Positions 48,711 to 62,905 of a stretch of DNA of 64,000 nucleotides are shown piece after piece. Made by a program: the position numbers and the translations under genes. The stretch is from Macrotrachela quadricornifera. Taxonomy: Eukaryota > Rotifera > Eurotatoria > Philodinida > Philodinidae. The stretch covers positions 100,482 through 164,481 of the forward strand of contig JAJEKB010001367.1 of NCBI GenBank assembly GCA_022393335.1, written 5' to 3'. The notes below the pieces were generated by a model. The model was not told the DNA's origin, ran no database searches, and saw only the letters and a program-made list of their open reading frames with translations. Numbering within the stretch: position 1 is the first letter of the stretch; the number at the start of each line of letters is the position of its first letter.

Positions 48711-51594
48711 ATGGATACTATGATACACAAATATTTATTTTTACATTTCAGCTAACAAGAACTCGAACTTCATCACATTTATTTACAGAAGCTGAATTTT
48801 GTATTTTAATAAAAACAATCTATACTATTTCATGATCTAATCAAAACATCAAGTATTCGTAAAATTGAAATAAAAGAATTTCAGAATAAGTATCGAAATA
48901 AATTATCCGATAGACTTTAATTAGAGCTGATAAAGAGAATCTTATTGGTCTTATTATTTAATATTTCTTTAGATTATGCATATCCAATTATCTAATTTCG
49001 TTCATTAGATGACAGATTGTTTGAGTTCAATCATCATAGCATTGCATAATCTAATGAAAATATGAAGAAGAGAAAGAGTTGTATCCCTGTATTAGACTAC
49101 ATGTTTGTATGAGCAATGAAAATGATGCAACTATATATACTTATTTTTTCACTGAAGAATTTGTCGAATACAGCCCAATAATTATTTTCAAGTAGTTAGT
49201 ATTGCTGATTATATTTGATGAAGACATACACTATTGGAAATTTATTTTTCATAGTTAATAACTGAAGAAATTTTTGTTGAGATAATCAAAATAATACTTT
49301 ATTAATAAATGAAGAGAATAAATCATTAAAAATAAGACGTTATATTTATATATCTCTATCCAAACACACATTCATTTAAATATTCTAATTTAAAACATTT
49401 TATTCATCTTACTATTGAAGAAAATCAGATTTAAATGATATTTTTTTCACTTATTTAATCATTAAATTTTCTTACTCATGATGTATTGGAATTTTAGATT
49501 AACTATAGTTATATGGATATGATTTATCAAGAGAAACAATCATAAAGCTAGAAAATTGTAGATTAAATTTTGTTTTGCTTATATCGCATCTTTTAAAGTT
49601 TGTAAGCCACGATTTCATTTGATAGAACTATGGTTCAAGTTGAAAAGATGGCATCAATGAAAAACATCGAATTATATTCTTTAAAATAAGATAGTATATC
49701 TTTCAAACAAAAAAAATGAATCATAAATTTTTAAAAACTTCTGTAAGTGTCTGATGAAGATAGTCTTTCTTTGCTGAGTGAAATATATATAAATATTAAA
49801 TATGAGTATAACATAATGTCGATTGAATAAACGCAGTTTCTTTATTATTTTAAAATATAACTTAGTTTTGTTTAAATATATATAGAGAATATTTTATCAT
49901 TAGATGCATAACACGAAATAACTCCTTAGAAATAAAATAAACAAATATAATGGGTACAAATCTCATTCAAAATGTATCAGATGAGATTCAATTACAGTTT
50001 TTACAGAGTAGAACACAGAAAACTGATTATTGAGATATACACGCTCGTTGAACTTTCTTTTTCATATCCGCGGAATTTTAAATCGAATATAAAAATATCT
50101 GTTTCTATCACAATAAGCTTATAAAATTATGTATATATATTTGAAAAGTTTTTTTTTTCCATTGTCAGTGACATCTGAAATCAATACATGACATAATTTC
50201 ACATAGAATTAGTTTTGTTAACATAATTATTATAGATTCTTAATCATATTCGATGATAAGAATCAATTTATTTTAATAACTAATTGCACAATAATGAGTA
50301 TTGATTCTACACAAGAACGATATCGTTTCCATAAATGAATAATATTTATATATAAAAGTAAATTTTAAAATGATTTATTATATAGACAAGTCATTTATAT
50401 TATGAATACAATAGTTTTAATTTTATTTTCTAAATAATTTATAAGCGAAAGTTTCAATATTGTTTGTTTGATCGAAGTACATATAGTCAGATTGATTAGT
50501 CTCATCACATTTATACTCACTCTAATGAAATACTTTTCATTACTAGTAGACATCTCTAAAATGTATTTCATGGGTACATAGTTTTAGTTATTTATCTTTG
50601 TCTCTATGATATTCAGGAAGTAATTTTATTAACTGATTCATCTGGTGAATCATCATCTCACTATGACTTTCATTATTCATTAGACAGACTTGTGCTTAAT
50701 GATCCATATCTTCAAATAATTACACACCTTCGATCAGAATATGTGTTAAGGATCTAGTGAAAATAATCATGATATACTTAAACATAATGTTCCAAAAAGA
50801 AAATTATAGGGATTATTTGTAAGAGATCAATATTTGTTATTTATTACAATATACTAAATCAATACGATTAAATCAGACAGTAAATACATAGAAGATTCTC
50901 AATTGATCAAATTTCTCGGAGGAGTTCTATCTGAGATATGTTTATAATGAGAAACAGACGTCTTATTTTAGTAGGAACTAATTGAAATCCAAATGCACAT
51001 CATTATGGTCAACATCCATCTTATCTCGGCTATAACAATAGTTAAAACAAATTTCATAAAAAATACATTTGTCGAAGAAATAGATAAAAAATCAGCCATG
51101 ATCTTAAGCAATGCATCTAAACAACCAATAATTCATTTTTCGGAAAGAGGAACAGCCTAAACATAAAATACGAAAAACTGATAGATTAATTACCACCTCT
51201 ATACCATTAATTTTCAACACTTACCTATATTAACTTTGCAAATAGCTCTTCAATCATGAAAATACATTCGTTACTTAATCAGTCTTTCATCCTATTTAAA
51301 AACCATAACATTAAATAAAATACTTTATCTTTACAGAGATTATTTAAAGACATGTAACATTAATATTACTTGAGAATTAAAAACGAAGAAAGATCAATGT
51401 ATGATCAGTCAATGTTAAAAACGCTATTTAATATAACGTATCTCTATTTTCGATTAGTGTAGCGTACGTGACATAAAAGTGAAAAATAAAACCTTGTATA
51501 TGTAAAACAGAAAGAGGAAAAAACCTTCGCGCTTCGTCGTCAACGTGGTGTCTCATGGTCATAGGTTCGTCATAGTTGATATAACAAAAAAGTG
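48711..51594. other. Large gene-free region
   Basis: No gene or clear repeat over 2.9 kb; stops are dense in all frames. The 5' flank of the next gene at 51500-51594 is less AT-rich, as expected for a promoter or leader. Confidence 0.5.
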
Positions 51595-53337
51595 ATGAGT
51601 TACTATGATGATTATGATGATGAATATTCATCAGAAGATGAAATATATTATCATAATTATAGTGTAGATTATGCCAATCAACTCTTGAATGGTCAACATG
51701 CTATATCTTCATGTTTACCAACTATGCGTCGAAAACATCGACGGTGTACACCGGGATTGGTTCGAGTTTCTACATTGGATAAAATGCCAATGATTACTAG
51801 ACATCAAATTCATCCTTCATTATATAGTCGACCAAAATATGATCATAATTTGGATAATTCATATTCACCATCTCTTCCTCAACGTTTACCATCTTTAGAA
51901 TCAACTAGTGAAGAATTAGAAAGAAGAGTAAGACAAGCAAGTCAATCAATAACTCAAGTAAATAAAATTTTAATTCAAATTTCTTTGTATTTGAATTTAT
52001 TTTTTTAAGGAAAGATCAAATAATGTTTATCCAATTGATAATAACAATCGTTCATCAGAAAATACACATCGACCATTAACTGAAACTGAATTAAGACAAG
52101 TTCAACAACAACAAGAAGCATTTCAACAACATTTATTTAATATGCAACGTCATTTACTTGAACAACAACAACAACAACAACAACCAATTCCGCGATCAAT
52201 ATCATCATCAAATAATTTCAAAAGAAAAACAGAAATAATCTATCATGATCTTGAAGATAATGATGATCAAGATAAAATAGCTGAATTAATTCAAAATGAT
52301 CCATATTTTGCAGCAGCTATGGAAGATTTTGCTCAATCACATGGTTTATTAAATAATTCTAGGCAAAGGTTAGTTTATTTTTATTTTTAAGAAAATATTT
52401 GTTTGTTTTTCTTTTGTAAATTAGAAATCATTCATCTCATGAAGATTATCACCATTTATGTAAAAAACATGAAAAAAAATATTTAAACGATAATATTAGA
52501 TTATCACCATCATCATCATCTTTAACATCAAATAATGATTTGATTTTATTTCGTGAACTTCAAAGAATTCGTCATTTAATGGAAGAATTTGTTCATAATT
52601 CTAATAAAACAACGAATCCAAATCAACCAACAATATCAATATTACCTGTACCTTGGCCAATGTTTCCAGGTCAAATTCCAACAACAATCCCAACACCACA
52701 TATTGTTCCTAATCCATCTATTCCAACTGAAGATGATTTGGGAACATCAATGATTCGACGAGAACCAATAAGACCACCTCAACCTTCAGATCCAGCTCGA
52801 ACAATATATCAAGATGTAGTTAATGTTGTTAAAGATGTTATTGATAGACGTTCACCATCTCAACACGATCAACCATTAAAACCAAGTGATATTGATCCAA
52901 AATTAAAAGGTCATTATAAAAAAAGACCAAAAATTTCATTTTCAAATAATAAAAACATTTCTCAAGATAAATCATCTATTTTATCTAATCAAAAAAAATC
53001 AAAAAGACAAAATTCATCACAAACAACAACATCTCCAAGTATTTTACCTCCATCTTCACCATTATCAAATAATATTTCTGTATAATAAAAATTATTTTTT
53101 TTATAAAAACAATTTATTTTTATTTAAATATTTTAGTCAACACCACCTTCATATGAAAAATTAACTAATGTTTCAACATCTCAATCATCAATAAATAATA
53201 ATCGTAATTTATCTTATGGAAATCGTGAAAAAAAATCTAATATTTATGATACACTTATACCCGGACATTATTTAAGTTTATATACTACTAAAAATAAATA
53301 TATATCGAAAAACAAACAAACAAAGAAAAATAAATGA
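51595..53337 (+). CDS. Disordered Q/S/P-rich protein, unknown function
   Basis: Four exons, 51595-51957, 52010-52368, 52425-53079 and 53137-53337, in consistent phase; 525 aa. If the last intron is retained, translation stops after SNNISV at 53083-53085. Features in order: an acidic Tyr/Asp/Glu N-terminus (MSYYDDYDDEYSSEDE), basic MRRKHRRC, a short coiled coil (SEELERRVRQASQSITQ), a Gln run, NDPYFAAAMEDFAQSHGL (the best-ordered, possibly conserved helix), a Pro-rich middle, DPARTIYQDVVNVVKDVIDRR, and a Lys/Ser-rich tail. No catalytic domain or membrane segment. The family is not recognised; it may be a cytoskeletal or ciliary adaptor, but that is a guess. Confidence 0.8.
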
Positions 53338-56300
53338 CTAGAAAACTCGCATTATCGAATGATAAGATATAATTGGTGAATTTTCTTCTAAATGCACAGC
53401 AGTTGCACCAACATCAACTGATTGTTCAAATTCACCTCGAGCTTCCATTGATAAACTTAATAAATACCTATCAAAAATATATTTTTTATTTTTAAATAAA
53501 ATAAAATTTTCTTTTTTTACCAAGGTTGATAATTTTCAGGTTGAATTGAAATCGCATCACGTGCATATTTTTCAGCTAATGAATAATTTCCTATTTGTAT
53601 TAAAAGTTTAGTTAATTGTATTAATGTTGGAAAATGATATGGATTTATAGCTAATGCATCATTATAATTTTGTTTTGCTAATTTTAATTGACCACGAGCA
53701 TCATGAATTAATCCACGCATATAAAACATTTGATGACATAACGGATTTAATGATGACACTTCTTTTAAACAACGTTCACTTTCATCAATTTTATCTAATT
53801 TTATATAATATCGAACTTTTCATTTTTGAAAAAGAAAAGAAAATTAAATTAAATTAAAAAAAAATATTTTTTTTTAAATGTTTTACCAAGATGTTCAAAT
53901 ATTTGAAGTAAACTAAAATAAATTGGATGAATTGAAAAAAATGATGTTGATGAATAATTATTTCCATTTAAATTTTCATCATTTATTAAACCAGATAATG
54001 ATCGAATACCTAATAAAAACATATTTTTTATTCCATCTTCAACTTTTAATGTTCCTTGTGGAATATTAACCATTTGTTCACTTATATCTGTTTCATTATT
54101 TATTGATGCATTTTGTGATCGACTACTTGGACGATTTCCATCACTAATAAACATAGTTTCTTTCTTTCTTTCCTTTTCTTTTCTTTTCTTTACTTTACTT
54201 TGAATTTGATAATATTCGAATATTTTGATTATTATTTATTAATATTGGTTCAAATTCATTTTTCCATAATATTAAAGCTTCTTTACATGTTTTTATTGAT
54301 TGTTCACATCCATATAATTCTTCTTCTATTGAAGCTTTTGTTAATAATAAACTAAAATTTTATTTTATTTTATTTTATTATAAAATATATTTTATCTAAT
54401 TTAAATATATTTATTCTTAGAATTCTTTTTCTATTTATTTTATAATATGACAAAATAAACATCTTCACAGAATCTATTTATATGATTTTCTATAAACTCA
54501 GTTCTATGGTACAAAGTTCATAGATTTATCACTATGTTTTCAATGTTCTATTTTAAATCTTATACTATAATGAAATATTCATTATTGTATATTTATATAT
54601 GATCTATATCATTATGTATTATTATATGATTTTTGTTTAAATTGATATTCATATAACAATGGATTTATATTATATTTCGAAATTAAATGAAGAAAATTTA
54701 ATAGATCAATCATTTCAAATTGATTTTAGTGTTTAATCTTCAACGATCATATATGATTAATATTATCTGATTTTGTTAAATAAATTATAGAATTTATCTA
54801 ATCTTATTCTAATTCTTATTATATTTTCTATAGACTATTATTCTTAGAACATTTTTTATCTAAATAGTTAGAACAATAAAGATCTAAATAGAAATGTTAT
54901 CAGCAACAAAATAACTAGATGTAGAATCAAATAGATTTAAAAAAAATGATTGAACTTATTTATATTTAAAGTATCTTTGTATGACTTCACTAAAATTCTA
55001 TTTTTAGAAAATTGAAATAAAAATTGATTTTGTTTTTCTTATTACTAATCAAAACAGGAGTGTAATAATTTCTTTAGAAATGCTTAAAGATTTAACTAAA
55101 ATTTTTTTTTCTTTTTCTAACTTTTCTATAAAAATAATAAAAGTGTGAAGATATAAAAATATAAAAATAAAACCTGATATCAGGATAATCATTAATTGTT
55201 TTATATATTTGTGCATAAGCTTGAGGCATTTGTTTTTGAGAAGTTAATAAAAGTGTATATAAATGATGTGCATATTTATCATCTGGTGATAATAATAAAC
55301 ATGTTTCAATTGATTTTAATGCATCTCGAGTCTATTTTAAATAAATTCGAAAATAAATTAATAAATTTAAAAGAAAACAAACTTCATTAAGAAAAGATAA
55401 ATTTTGTGCAAGATGAAAATGTGCAATTGAATCATATGGATCAAGTTGAATACATCTTAAATAATTAAAATAAATTAAAAGATAAAATAAAATAAGATGA
55501 AATTCCATACTCTCTAAGTTCACAAACAGCTGATTGAAAAAGTGCTTGACGATCATTATGAATTGATGTTTGTCGAGCTTTAAATGATTTTGCAAGAGAA
55601 AGAAGAAGAAGTGAACGAGCTAATGGAGGATTTTGAAGTTCTTTTGCTTCTTCACAATAACGAATTGCTTCATCAATCTTAATTTAAAAATTCAAGATAT
55701 TTAAAAAAAAAGAAAAACTAAGATAAACAAACAAGATCAATAAATGGTGGTCGTTGTTCATGTTGATTTAAATAATTTGATGTTTGTTTTAATAATGGTT
55801 GAGCATCTTCACCACTTGATGGAAATGTTTCAAATAATGATGATAACTTTAATTAAATCAAAAAAAGAAAATAAATAAAATAAAATCTTTTCTATTTACA
55901 TCATAAATATATTGAAGAATTGTTTTTGAAAGTTGTAAATAAACTTGAATATTTTTTGGTTGCATTCGAAGACATTCTTTTAAAACAAGATAAGCACGAA
56001 ATGGTTGTCCTGATGATATTAATGATAAACCATAATTATACCACGTTTGAAAATGTTCAAATGAAAATCGAAGAGCTTGTTCATATGACTTTAAAAACAA
56101 AACAAAATTTTTTTTTCTTTTAAATTAATTTAATAAATAAATTTACATCAGCAATTATATGAAATGCTTGTTTACGTGATAAAAAAATAGCAAGAAGTGC
56201 AAGAATATTATAAGCTGATTGATGACTTCTTTCTCTTTGTGCTTCATATTCAGGTTTCCAATCAAGTACTGCTTCATTTAATGTTGATGTTTGGCCTAAT

Positions 56301-57445
56301 AATAATAATAATAAAATCTCTTCATCAACATCTCGAGGAATAAACAATGATCTAAAATTTAGTTTTTTATTATTATTTATTTATTCATGTTAATAAAAAC
56401 TAATTACTCAGAACTTCGACGACGATGATGAATAAGATGGTGATGATTATGATGATGATGTTGATGATCATCATCTAATGTTGTTAATGGTGGATAATTT
56501 CCTTTACAAACACATTTTATTAATAATTGAGCATATTGTTTTATTAATGTCTATGAAATACTTTTTTATATAAATAAAATAAAAATAAAAATAAAAATAA
56601 ACCTGTCTCATTGTTTCTAATGATTTTATATGAACATTTTTAATATATGAACGAAATATTTCAATAGCTGTTGTTATATTACTAAAAAAGATTTATTTTA
56701 TTATATATATATTCAAATAATTCAGAAAAAGAAATAAATTTACTTATTTGAAGCATGTAAAAGTGGTAAACGTTGATAAGCTAATTCAATTAAACAATTT
56801 TCAATATCCAAATTATCATTATTTAAATGTTTTGCTTTTTCAACAGCAGAATAATAAATTTTACTTAATTTACATGAATCATCAAATGATTTTATTATTT
56901 CTAATAAATTTTCATTATTTTTTTCTAATAAAAGACCTTTTAATGAATAAATTTCTGAAAGTAATAATGAAGATCTATGTGGTTGTTCTTTTATATCATT
57001 TGGAATTGAATTAATTGCTAAATCAACATTTATTAAACATTCATCATAACGTCCTTGTGCATAATATAATTTAGATAAAAGACATTGACATTCAAATGAA
57101 TTTGATAATTCACCAGATTTAAGAAGATTTTCAACTTGAATTAAATTTTCTCGAGCATTTTCTATATGATGTGAATCAGTTAATGGATATTGTTGTAAAT
57201 ATAATTCTAATTGAGCTTCTCCTTCCAAAAATTTTGTATATTCTTTTATGAAAAAAATAAAAATTAATAAGATTTCATTTTTTTTCCTTTCTATAAAATC
57301 AAAATCAAAAAGAAAAACCTGAAACTTTTGTTGTTTTTAATTTATCAAGAATTTTAGTCCAATTAAGTTCTAATCGATATTTTTCAATTTCATGATCTGT
57401 TCGATGTTTTCCACTATGAGAATTTGTTGTTTTTGATGTTGCCAT
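53338..57445 (-). CDS. TTC7: Tetratricopeptide repeat protein 7
   Basis: Fourteen exons (57445-57319, 57242-56744, 56681-56603, 56550-56408, 56351-56147, 56088-55900, 55846-55733, 55677-55511, 55455-55383, 55331-55174, 54351-54199, 54143-53887, 53815-53521, 53467-53338) join in frame to 862 aa, the size of vertebrate TTC7A/B. TTC7 is part of the PI4KIIIalpha-EFR3-FAM126 complex that places phosphatidylinositol 4-kinase at the plasma membrane. Matches include the N-terminal HEIEKYRLELNWTKI, TPR helices in SFEHFQTWYNYGLSLISSGQPFRA and DPYDSIAHFHLAQ, TCKEALILWK, and the last TPRs CHQMFYMRGLIHDARGQLK and NYSLAEKYARDA. Intron 10 (822 bp) is the only long one. The stop codon abuts that of the convergent upstream gene. 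Confidence 0.93.
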
Positions 57446-60400
57446 AGAATTTTATTTTGTCAAAATTAATCAAATCAATGAAACTATGATGGTTTTATTT
57501 GTTCTTTTTCTTTTTATGTCATCGTCGTCATATATTGGAAGACGAATTTCAATCAATACGATTTTAACTTTCTTTCCTTTATCTAATAGATGTCACTATA
57601 TTACAAAATATTCTACTAAAAACGAAGTAAAATAGTTCAATTTTGAACTAAATATTTCATCTCATGAAGGAGTGTTTGATCACATGTAGACAAATTCAAA
57701 ATTATATTTAGTAAGAATATTGAAGTCATTTATAGAAAAAATTCTTTATGCTTATGTCAGATTTTCTCTATCTATGTATACAAAGTTTCATGTCAAAATA
57801 AGAATAAGATCCTTCCATTGCATTGTTTCAAAATAATTATTTCTACCTGTTGGTCATCGTTTTTCTTCAACTAATCCATTTTAGAATAAATAATAATATC
57901 AACATATCAAAAAAAAATAAACTTTTTGCAATTTTTTGTCGAACTGATCTCATTAAATCTTTATGAGCAGTTGATTCTGGACTATATTATGCTAAATTCA
58001 TTTTTTTTATGAATATCATTTAGTGGAAACTCCTTTCAAAACCAGCTTTATTATTTTTCGTCCGATTTCAACAAAAACTTTCAAAGCATATTAGTTAAAG
58101 ATATGGTGGATTGTGGACGAAATATTTCCTCCAACTTTCAACATACTAACAAGTTATAGTCAATCTATAGGTAAAAATTACTCTGTAGACGTTCAAGATT
58201 TTTCATAATCAAGGTATGAGCTAATCTTCTATGGAAAATGTTTTCCTAATTTTTTTTCATCTATAATTGTTGACTTGTGTTCAAAGAAATTATGGTTATT
58301 TATGCAATTAAATTTTCCTACTTCAATATATAGTTGAACAGAGCGTTGGTGTTTCTATCGATTTACGTAATTTTGTTAGATTTTTGTAAAATTTTACAGT
58401 TGAATTTTTCCGAAAAATACTGTGGTTGAGTTTTCCATAAATATTCAATACTTTTTTTTACGTCGTTCAAATTTAAGGATTCTCTTTCAAGTAAAGCAAT
58501 TGTGATCACTAATGAATTTAGCAAGACTAGAATATTAGCTTGCAACCTCTTCTTTCTAATACTTTTGAGAATTTACCAGATTTTTCAATACGATACAAAA
58601 TAAATAAAATAAAAACTACATAATTCGATAAAGTTAATGATGTTCTATCCATCTATATCAAAATATCAAATATCTCGGGCATTTTATAAACACAGTAAGC
58701 AGGACTGCTAAATCAAAAAGTTATAAATCGAAACTTTTTAACAAAAATTTGGAATTTTTCTGTATCACTTCAGAAGAAGTTTGAAAAGTAGATGTTTGAC
58801 GTTCAAATACATATATGACCATTTTTTTTTATGGAAATATGCTTTGTTGTATCAACAGTTTGTCCGAAAGTTTTTACTGATACAGCTATTTTCTTCTTCA
58901 ATCTAACTTATATTCATATTCAAATGATCGTATTCATTATTCATGACTAGATTTAATTCAGTATAATCCGAGACTCTTATCATGTGAAAAAGCACCTTCG
59001 TAAAGTTAAACTTCAGCCCGCGTTAAAGAAATTGTCAATTCAAATGAAATCTTTTTAATCAATACAAAGTATTTTATAGTCCCGAAAGGTTTTATATTCA
59101 AGCAATTGTACTTTATAAATAGTCTCAAAACTGTAAAACATAATGATTACAATAGAACAATGACAACGCATGAATTGCTAGTGAAAGTTAAATTAGAAGC
59201 TGTAATCAAACCCATTTAAGCTTGAATCTAGAGAAATAATAGATTTCGGAAAGAACGAAAGCGTTTAGAAAAAGTTCCAAAATTCGAAATTTTCCGAGTA
59301 ATTTGAAAGATCTGGCAACAGTGACAGTAAGGCGCACAAAATTATCAATAACGAGATGAAGCTATATGTAGTTGATTTTTCAATAAATTATCTACTTTTT
59401 TTTTATATGTTATTGAAAACATAATATTGAACGGCATAGATGTTTCAATTTGACTAAAATTAATATCTTGCTATTTATGAAGTGAAATGTTCGAACATTA
59501 AAGAAAATTAATTTATCTATAATCGAAATACCAGAGAAAAGCGATTGATTTGAGATATAACTATAGTTTATAAGGTATACGTTACACCTCTTCATAAACT
59601 GATTCATATGCGTAATACGCTCATTATATCAGACAATGTATCTAAATTGCAATAGGAGTAAAAAAAAGAAACTCACAAAGAGTATGATAATCAACAATTT
59701 TAAAAACACTCTGTAAACTTTTCTTTTACTTTTTTTCTTGTATTATTCTATTCTAATATGAAAAAATTCTGTAGAAATAAGAATTTAGAAATTTATAATG
59801 TGTCCTAAATTTTTCTCAAAATGTTTCAAACTCCATTTATCCCTGTTAGGTAATGGGATATATCTTTCACTCCACCGTCTTGATTCTTCTCTTGTTTTTT
59901 TATATTCATACATTATTCTTTTACTTGATTTATTCCTTTTATTATCTTCGTTGGATGTTTCCTTTTCTGTCTTTTGTATATATAGTTGTGATTTTTGTTC
60001 TCAATAAAAGAGTGAAGAAGAAGAAGATAGAAGAAATATGAATGTCGAAGCTAACAATTCCACTTCTAAGTCTTTTAAAATATCTCAATCCCGAATATTC
60101 TATAGCGAAAAATTTTCAAGATCGCTTTGATCGTCCCATGGAGATAGGACAAATAGCACGTTTCAACAGATCTCAAACTAGTACTAATACTAATATTATT
60201 CAATGATAATATGGACCAATAGAAAATGTCATTGATATTGTTACATACCCACCTATGATCGTTTAAACTTCTTTGTGATCATTATTTTCTTGGTTAAATA
60301 AAAGTAAAAAAATTAGTAAAAATATTTATTATTTAGTAAAACAAAACATTAACTAAATAAAGCTTATGCAGAAGATGAAAATCTTTTACTATCTTTAAAT

Positions 60401-62152
60401 AAAAATTGTTTCATTCGATGAACAAAAAAATGATTAAATCTAATATCTTAGAGAATTTTTTTTTCTTAAAGAACGTTAGTCTTAAATAATGACTCTAACT
60501 TGAAACGATATATAATACTGTTATACATAAAAAAATATTTTTGCTCAATTTTTATTGTTTAATAACATTCGCATAAATAATAATTCTAATATAATCTAAA
60601 CGATCAAATATAATCAAATATCATCATACAATTTTTACAGCTTGTAGATAGATCTATCAAGAATTTTTTTTTAAAATTATTTTAAAACGTCGAAAAATCG
60701 ATAATGAACGAATTATAATTGAAGCTAACCATGGAATTTGACATAAAACTTACTGTAATATGGTAATGTAAGAAGTTTAATAAGAAGATGGTGTCATTAA
60801 AAAATAAACTATAACTAATGATGATTTATCTAATGGTTCAAAATCATATCTAGTTCAAACAAGATTAATCTTTTTATTTTCTTTTGAAAGTATACAAACA
60901 AAAAACGAAAAATTTAGTCATAAATAAAAATTTGTTAAGCTTGAATATATTCAATTGGAATAGGAAGATATTCTTTAAAAGAATATGATCATTTTAATGG
61001 AAAATAAATAAATAGAAAAAGAAGAATATTAGTGATTTCATTAAGTATATTAAATGTAGTGATACGAGATGTTGGTCAGTTTTTTAAACGATTAAGATAT
61101 TGATGTCACTTTTACTAGCTGTTAATTGTTGTTGAATATTATTAAAGAAATTATCTTTATATCTAAAAACCAAAAAAGAAATATATTTGTTTTTATTGAT
61201 CTTATCGAAATTTTAAATGCATTAAGTAATCTCTTATGATTTAATGGACTAACTCTTATTCGAATAAAAAAAAATCTATTTTTATGATATTAATATTTTT
61301 TATTCATTTAAAGAGAGTAAATATCCATTTAATTATTGTTTCTTCATTAAATAGTTAGTTTTTGTGAGGAAAGTTATTATTAACCTCCTACATACTGACA
61401 AATTCTTTCGTTCTGTTCGATAAATTAGAAAATTCGAAAAATCTCTCTTCCTAACGTATTCAACTGACTAACGATATGATAGAACACAAAAGAATATTTT
61501 CGTTCTTCTATTTTGTCTTCAATTTGAAAACAAAGATAAACAAGAGGTTAAGTTATTAAATTATTGAATAGTCAGATCAAATATTATGTATATATAAATA
61601 AAAAAGAAAATAACTTAATGTAAAATATTTAAAATTAATGAAGAAAATAGAAATTTTTTGAAATATTTTTAATAATTTTTAATAAAAATTTTTAATTTCT
61701 AATTTTTAACTTTAATTTTAACAAGTATTAAGTAATTAAAATCTTAGTAATCTTGTTCACAAAAACTTGATGTAACTGATGATTTTCTTTTTAGTGAATA
61801 TATTCTATTCGATTTTATCATTATTTATCTGATATAAGTTCAAACGAACGTGCTAATATTATAGTCAATCAAATACAAATATAATAATAGTTACAATTTC
61901 TATGCGTCTTGAAAATATATGAAATATGATAAAAAAAATATTTATCTTTTTAATAGTAAAACCGTAGTTTTTTTTCTCTATCTTAATGGTTACTTTATCT
62001 TTTCGATTATAACATTTTCATTTGAATATGATTGAAAGGAAATTAATTACTTTTTTAAAATTTTATTAAAAACACAAAAAAAAAAAGAAGATGGGGATGG
62101 GAACAGAGATTAGGACTGGAATAAGGACAGGGATGGGGATAGTTTATTGTCT
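57446..62152. other. Large gene-free region
   Basis: No supported gene in 4.7 kb; all open frames are short, AT-driven and without splice partners. The first 150 bp hold the TTC7 promoter. No long inverted or tandem repeat was noticed. Confidence 0.5.
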
Positions 62153-62317
62153 TTATTGGTGTCGTTGGGAGAGGAGTTCGAGGATTTGCTGTTGTTGTTG
62201 GGAGAGGCGGTCGAAGGATTGTTGTTGTTGTTGGGTGAGGGTGGTGAAGGTTCGTTGTTGGAGTTGGGACATAATGGAGGAGAATTGATGTTGATATTGG
62301 AGGTGGAGGTGGTCGGG
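62153..62317 (-). CDS. Candidate last exon, Gln-rich coiled coil
   Basis: A minus-strand exon opens after a pyrimidine-rich acceptor (TTCTTCAAG, ending at 62318) and stays open to a TAA at 62153-62155; 54 residues. It encodes heptad-like SQLQQRTFTTL and LSQQQQQILELLSQRHQ with Gln runs. The same DNA read one base over gives a Thr/Pro-rich frame with no natural stop, which I judge less likely. The preceding exon could be 62905-62783, which ends in phase 0 before GTATAC. The gene model is incomplete; family unknown. Confidence 0.4.
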   Translation of the reverse strand, partial: PDHLHLQYQHQFSSIMSQLQQRTFTTLTQQQQQSFDRLSQQQQQILELLSQRHQ

Positions 62318-62782
62318 CTTGAAGAAAAAAAAAATTTATTATTCTGACTAGAAAAAAAAAGTAATAAGTGAATGGAAGAATGGTCAAACTTTTGTCTATT
62401 GGATCAACTAAATAATATGGTTCTCTCATTGAAAAATACAGATGAACAATGGTGATGATACTCACATAATCGCAAGAAATAGAAGATGGGTATTTTTCTT
62501 TACACATTAATCTTATTTTCTTCTAACTCAACTGAATGAACGAACTGACACGTTGATTTTATCTAACTTTTTACGCTCTATTCTTATATTTCTATTTATC
62601 TCAATGTGTTCGTTACCATGTCAATTAATTGTGAACCACCCAGGTTGAACGATACGGACCGTATACGGCCTTCACAACATCAAAACGGACCGTGATACTG
62701 ATCGTAATACCTGGCGCAATAATACGGCCCGTTTTGAACCCGTACATAGCCGTATAATAACCGTTTTGATCCATCAGTATAC

Positions 62783-62905
62783 TGATCGTGCTCGAGGTCT
62801 GTTGATAGGTGGGAGATGTTGGTCATAGGGGGGAGGTGGGGTTCGGATATTTGGATCATTAGGATACGGAGGATTGTTGTTGTTGTTGTTGTTAGGGTTA
62901 TTCAT
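62783..62905 (-). CDS. Candidate first exon, Asn/Pro-rich
   Basis: The ATG at 62905 opens a frame MNNPNNNNNNNPPYPNDP... with PPPPYDQHLPP, rich in Asn, Pro and Tyr, up to a GT donor-like site at 62782. It would join in phase to the Gln-rich exon at 62317, giving a small disordered protein, perhaps with an exon in the palindrome-rich stretch between them. Not recognised; could be low-complexity chance. Confidence 0.35.

Noticed and set aside
62055..62507. Thr/Pro-rich minus-strand frame
   Set aside because: It reads through splice-like poly-pyrimidine tracts and encodes runs of Phe from them. The frame one base over gives a cleaner Gln-rich exon with its own stop.
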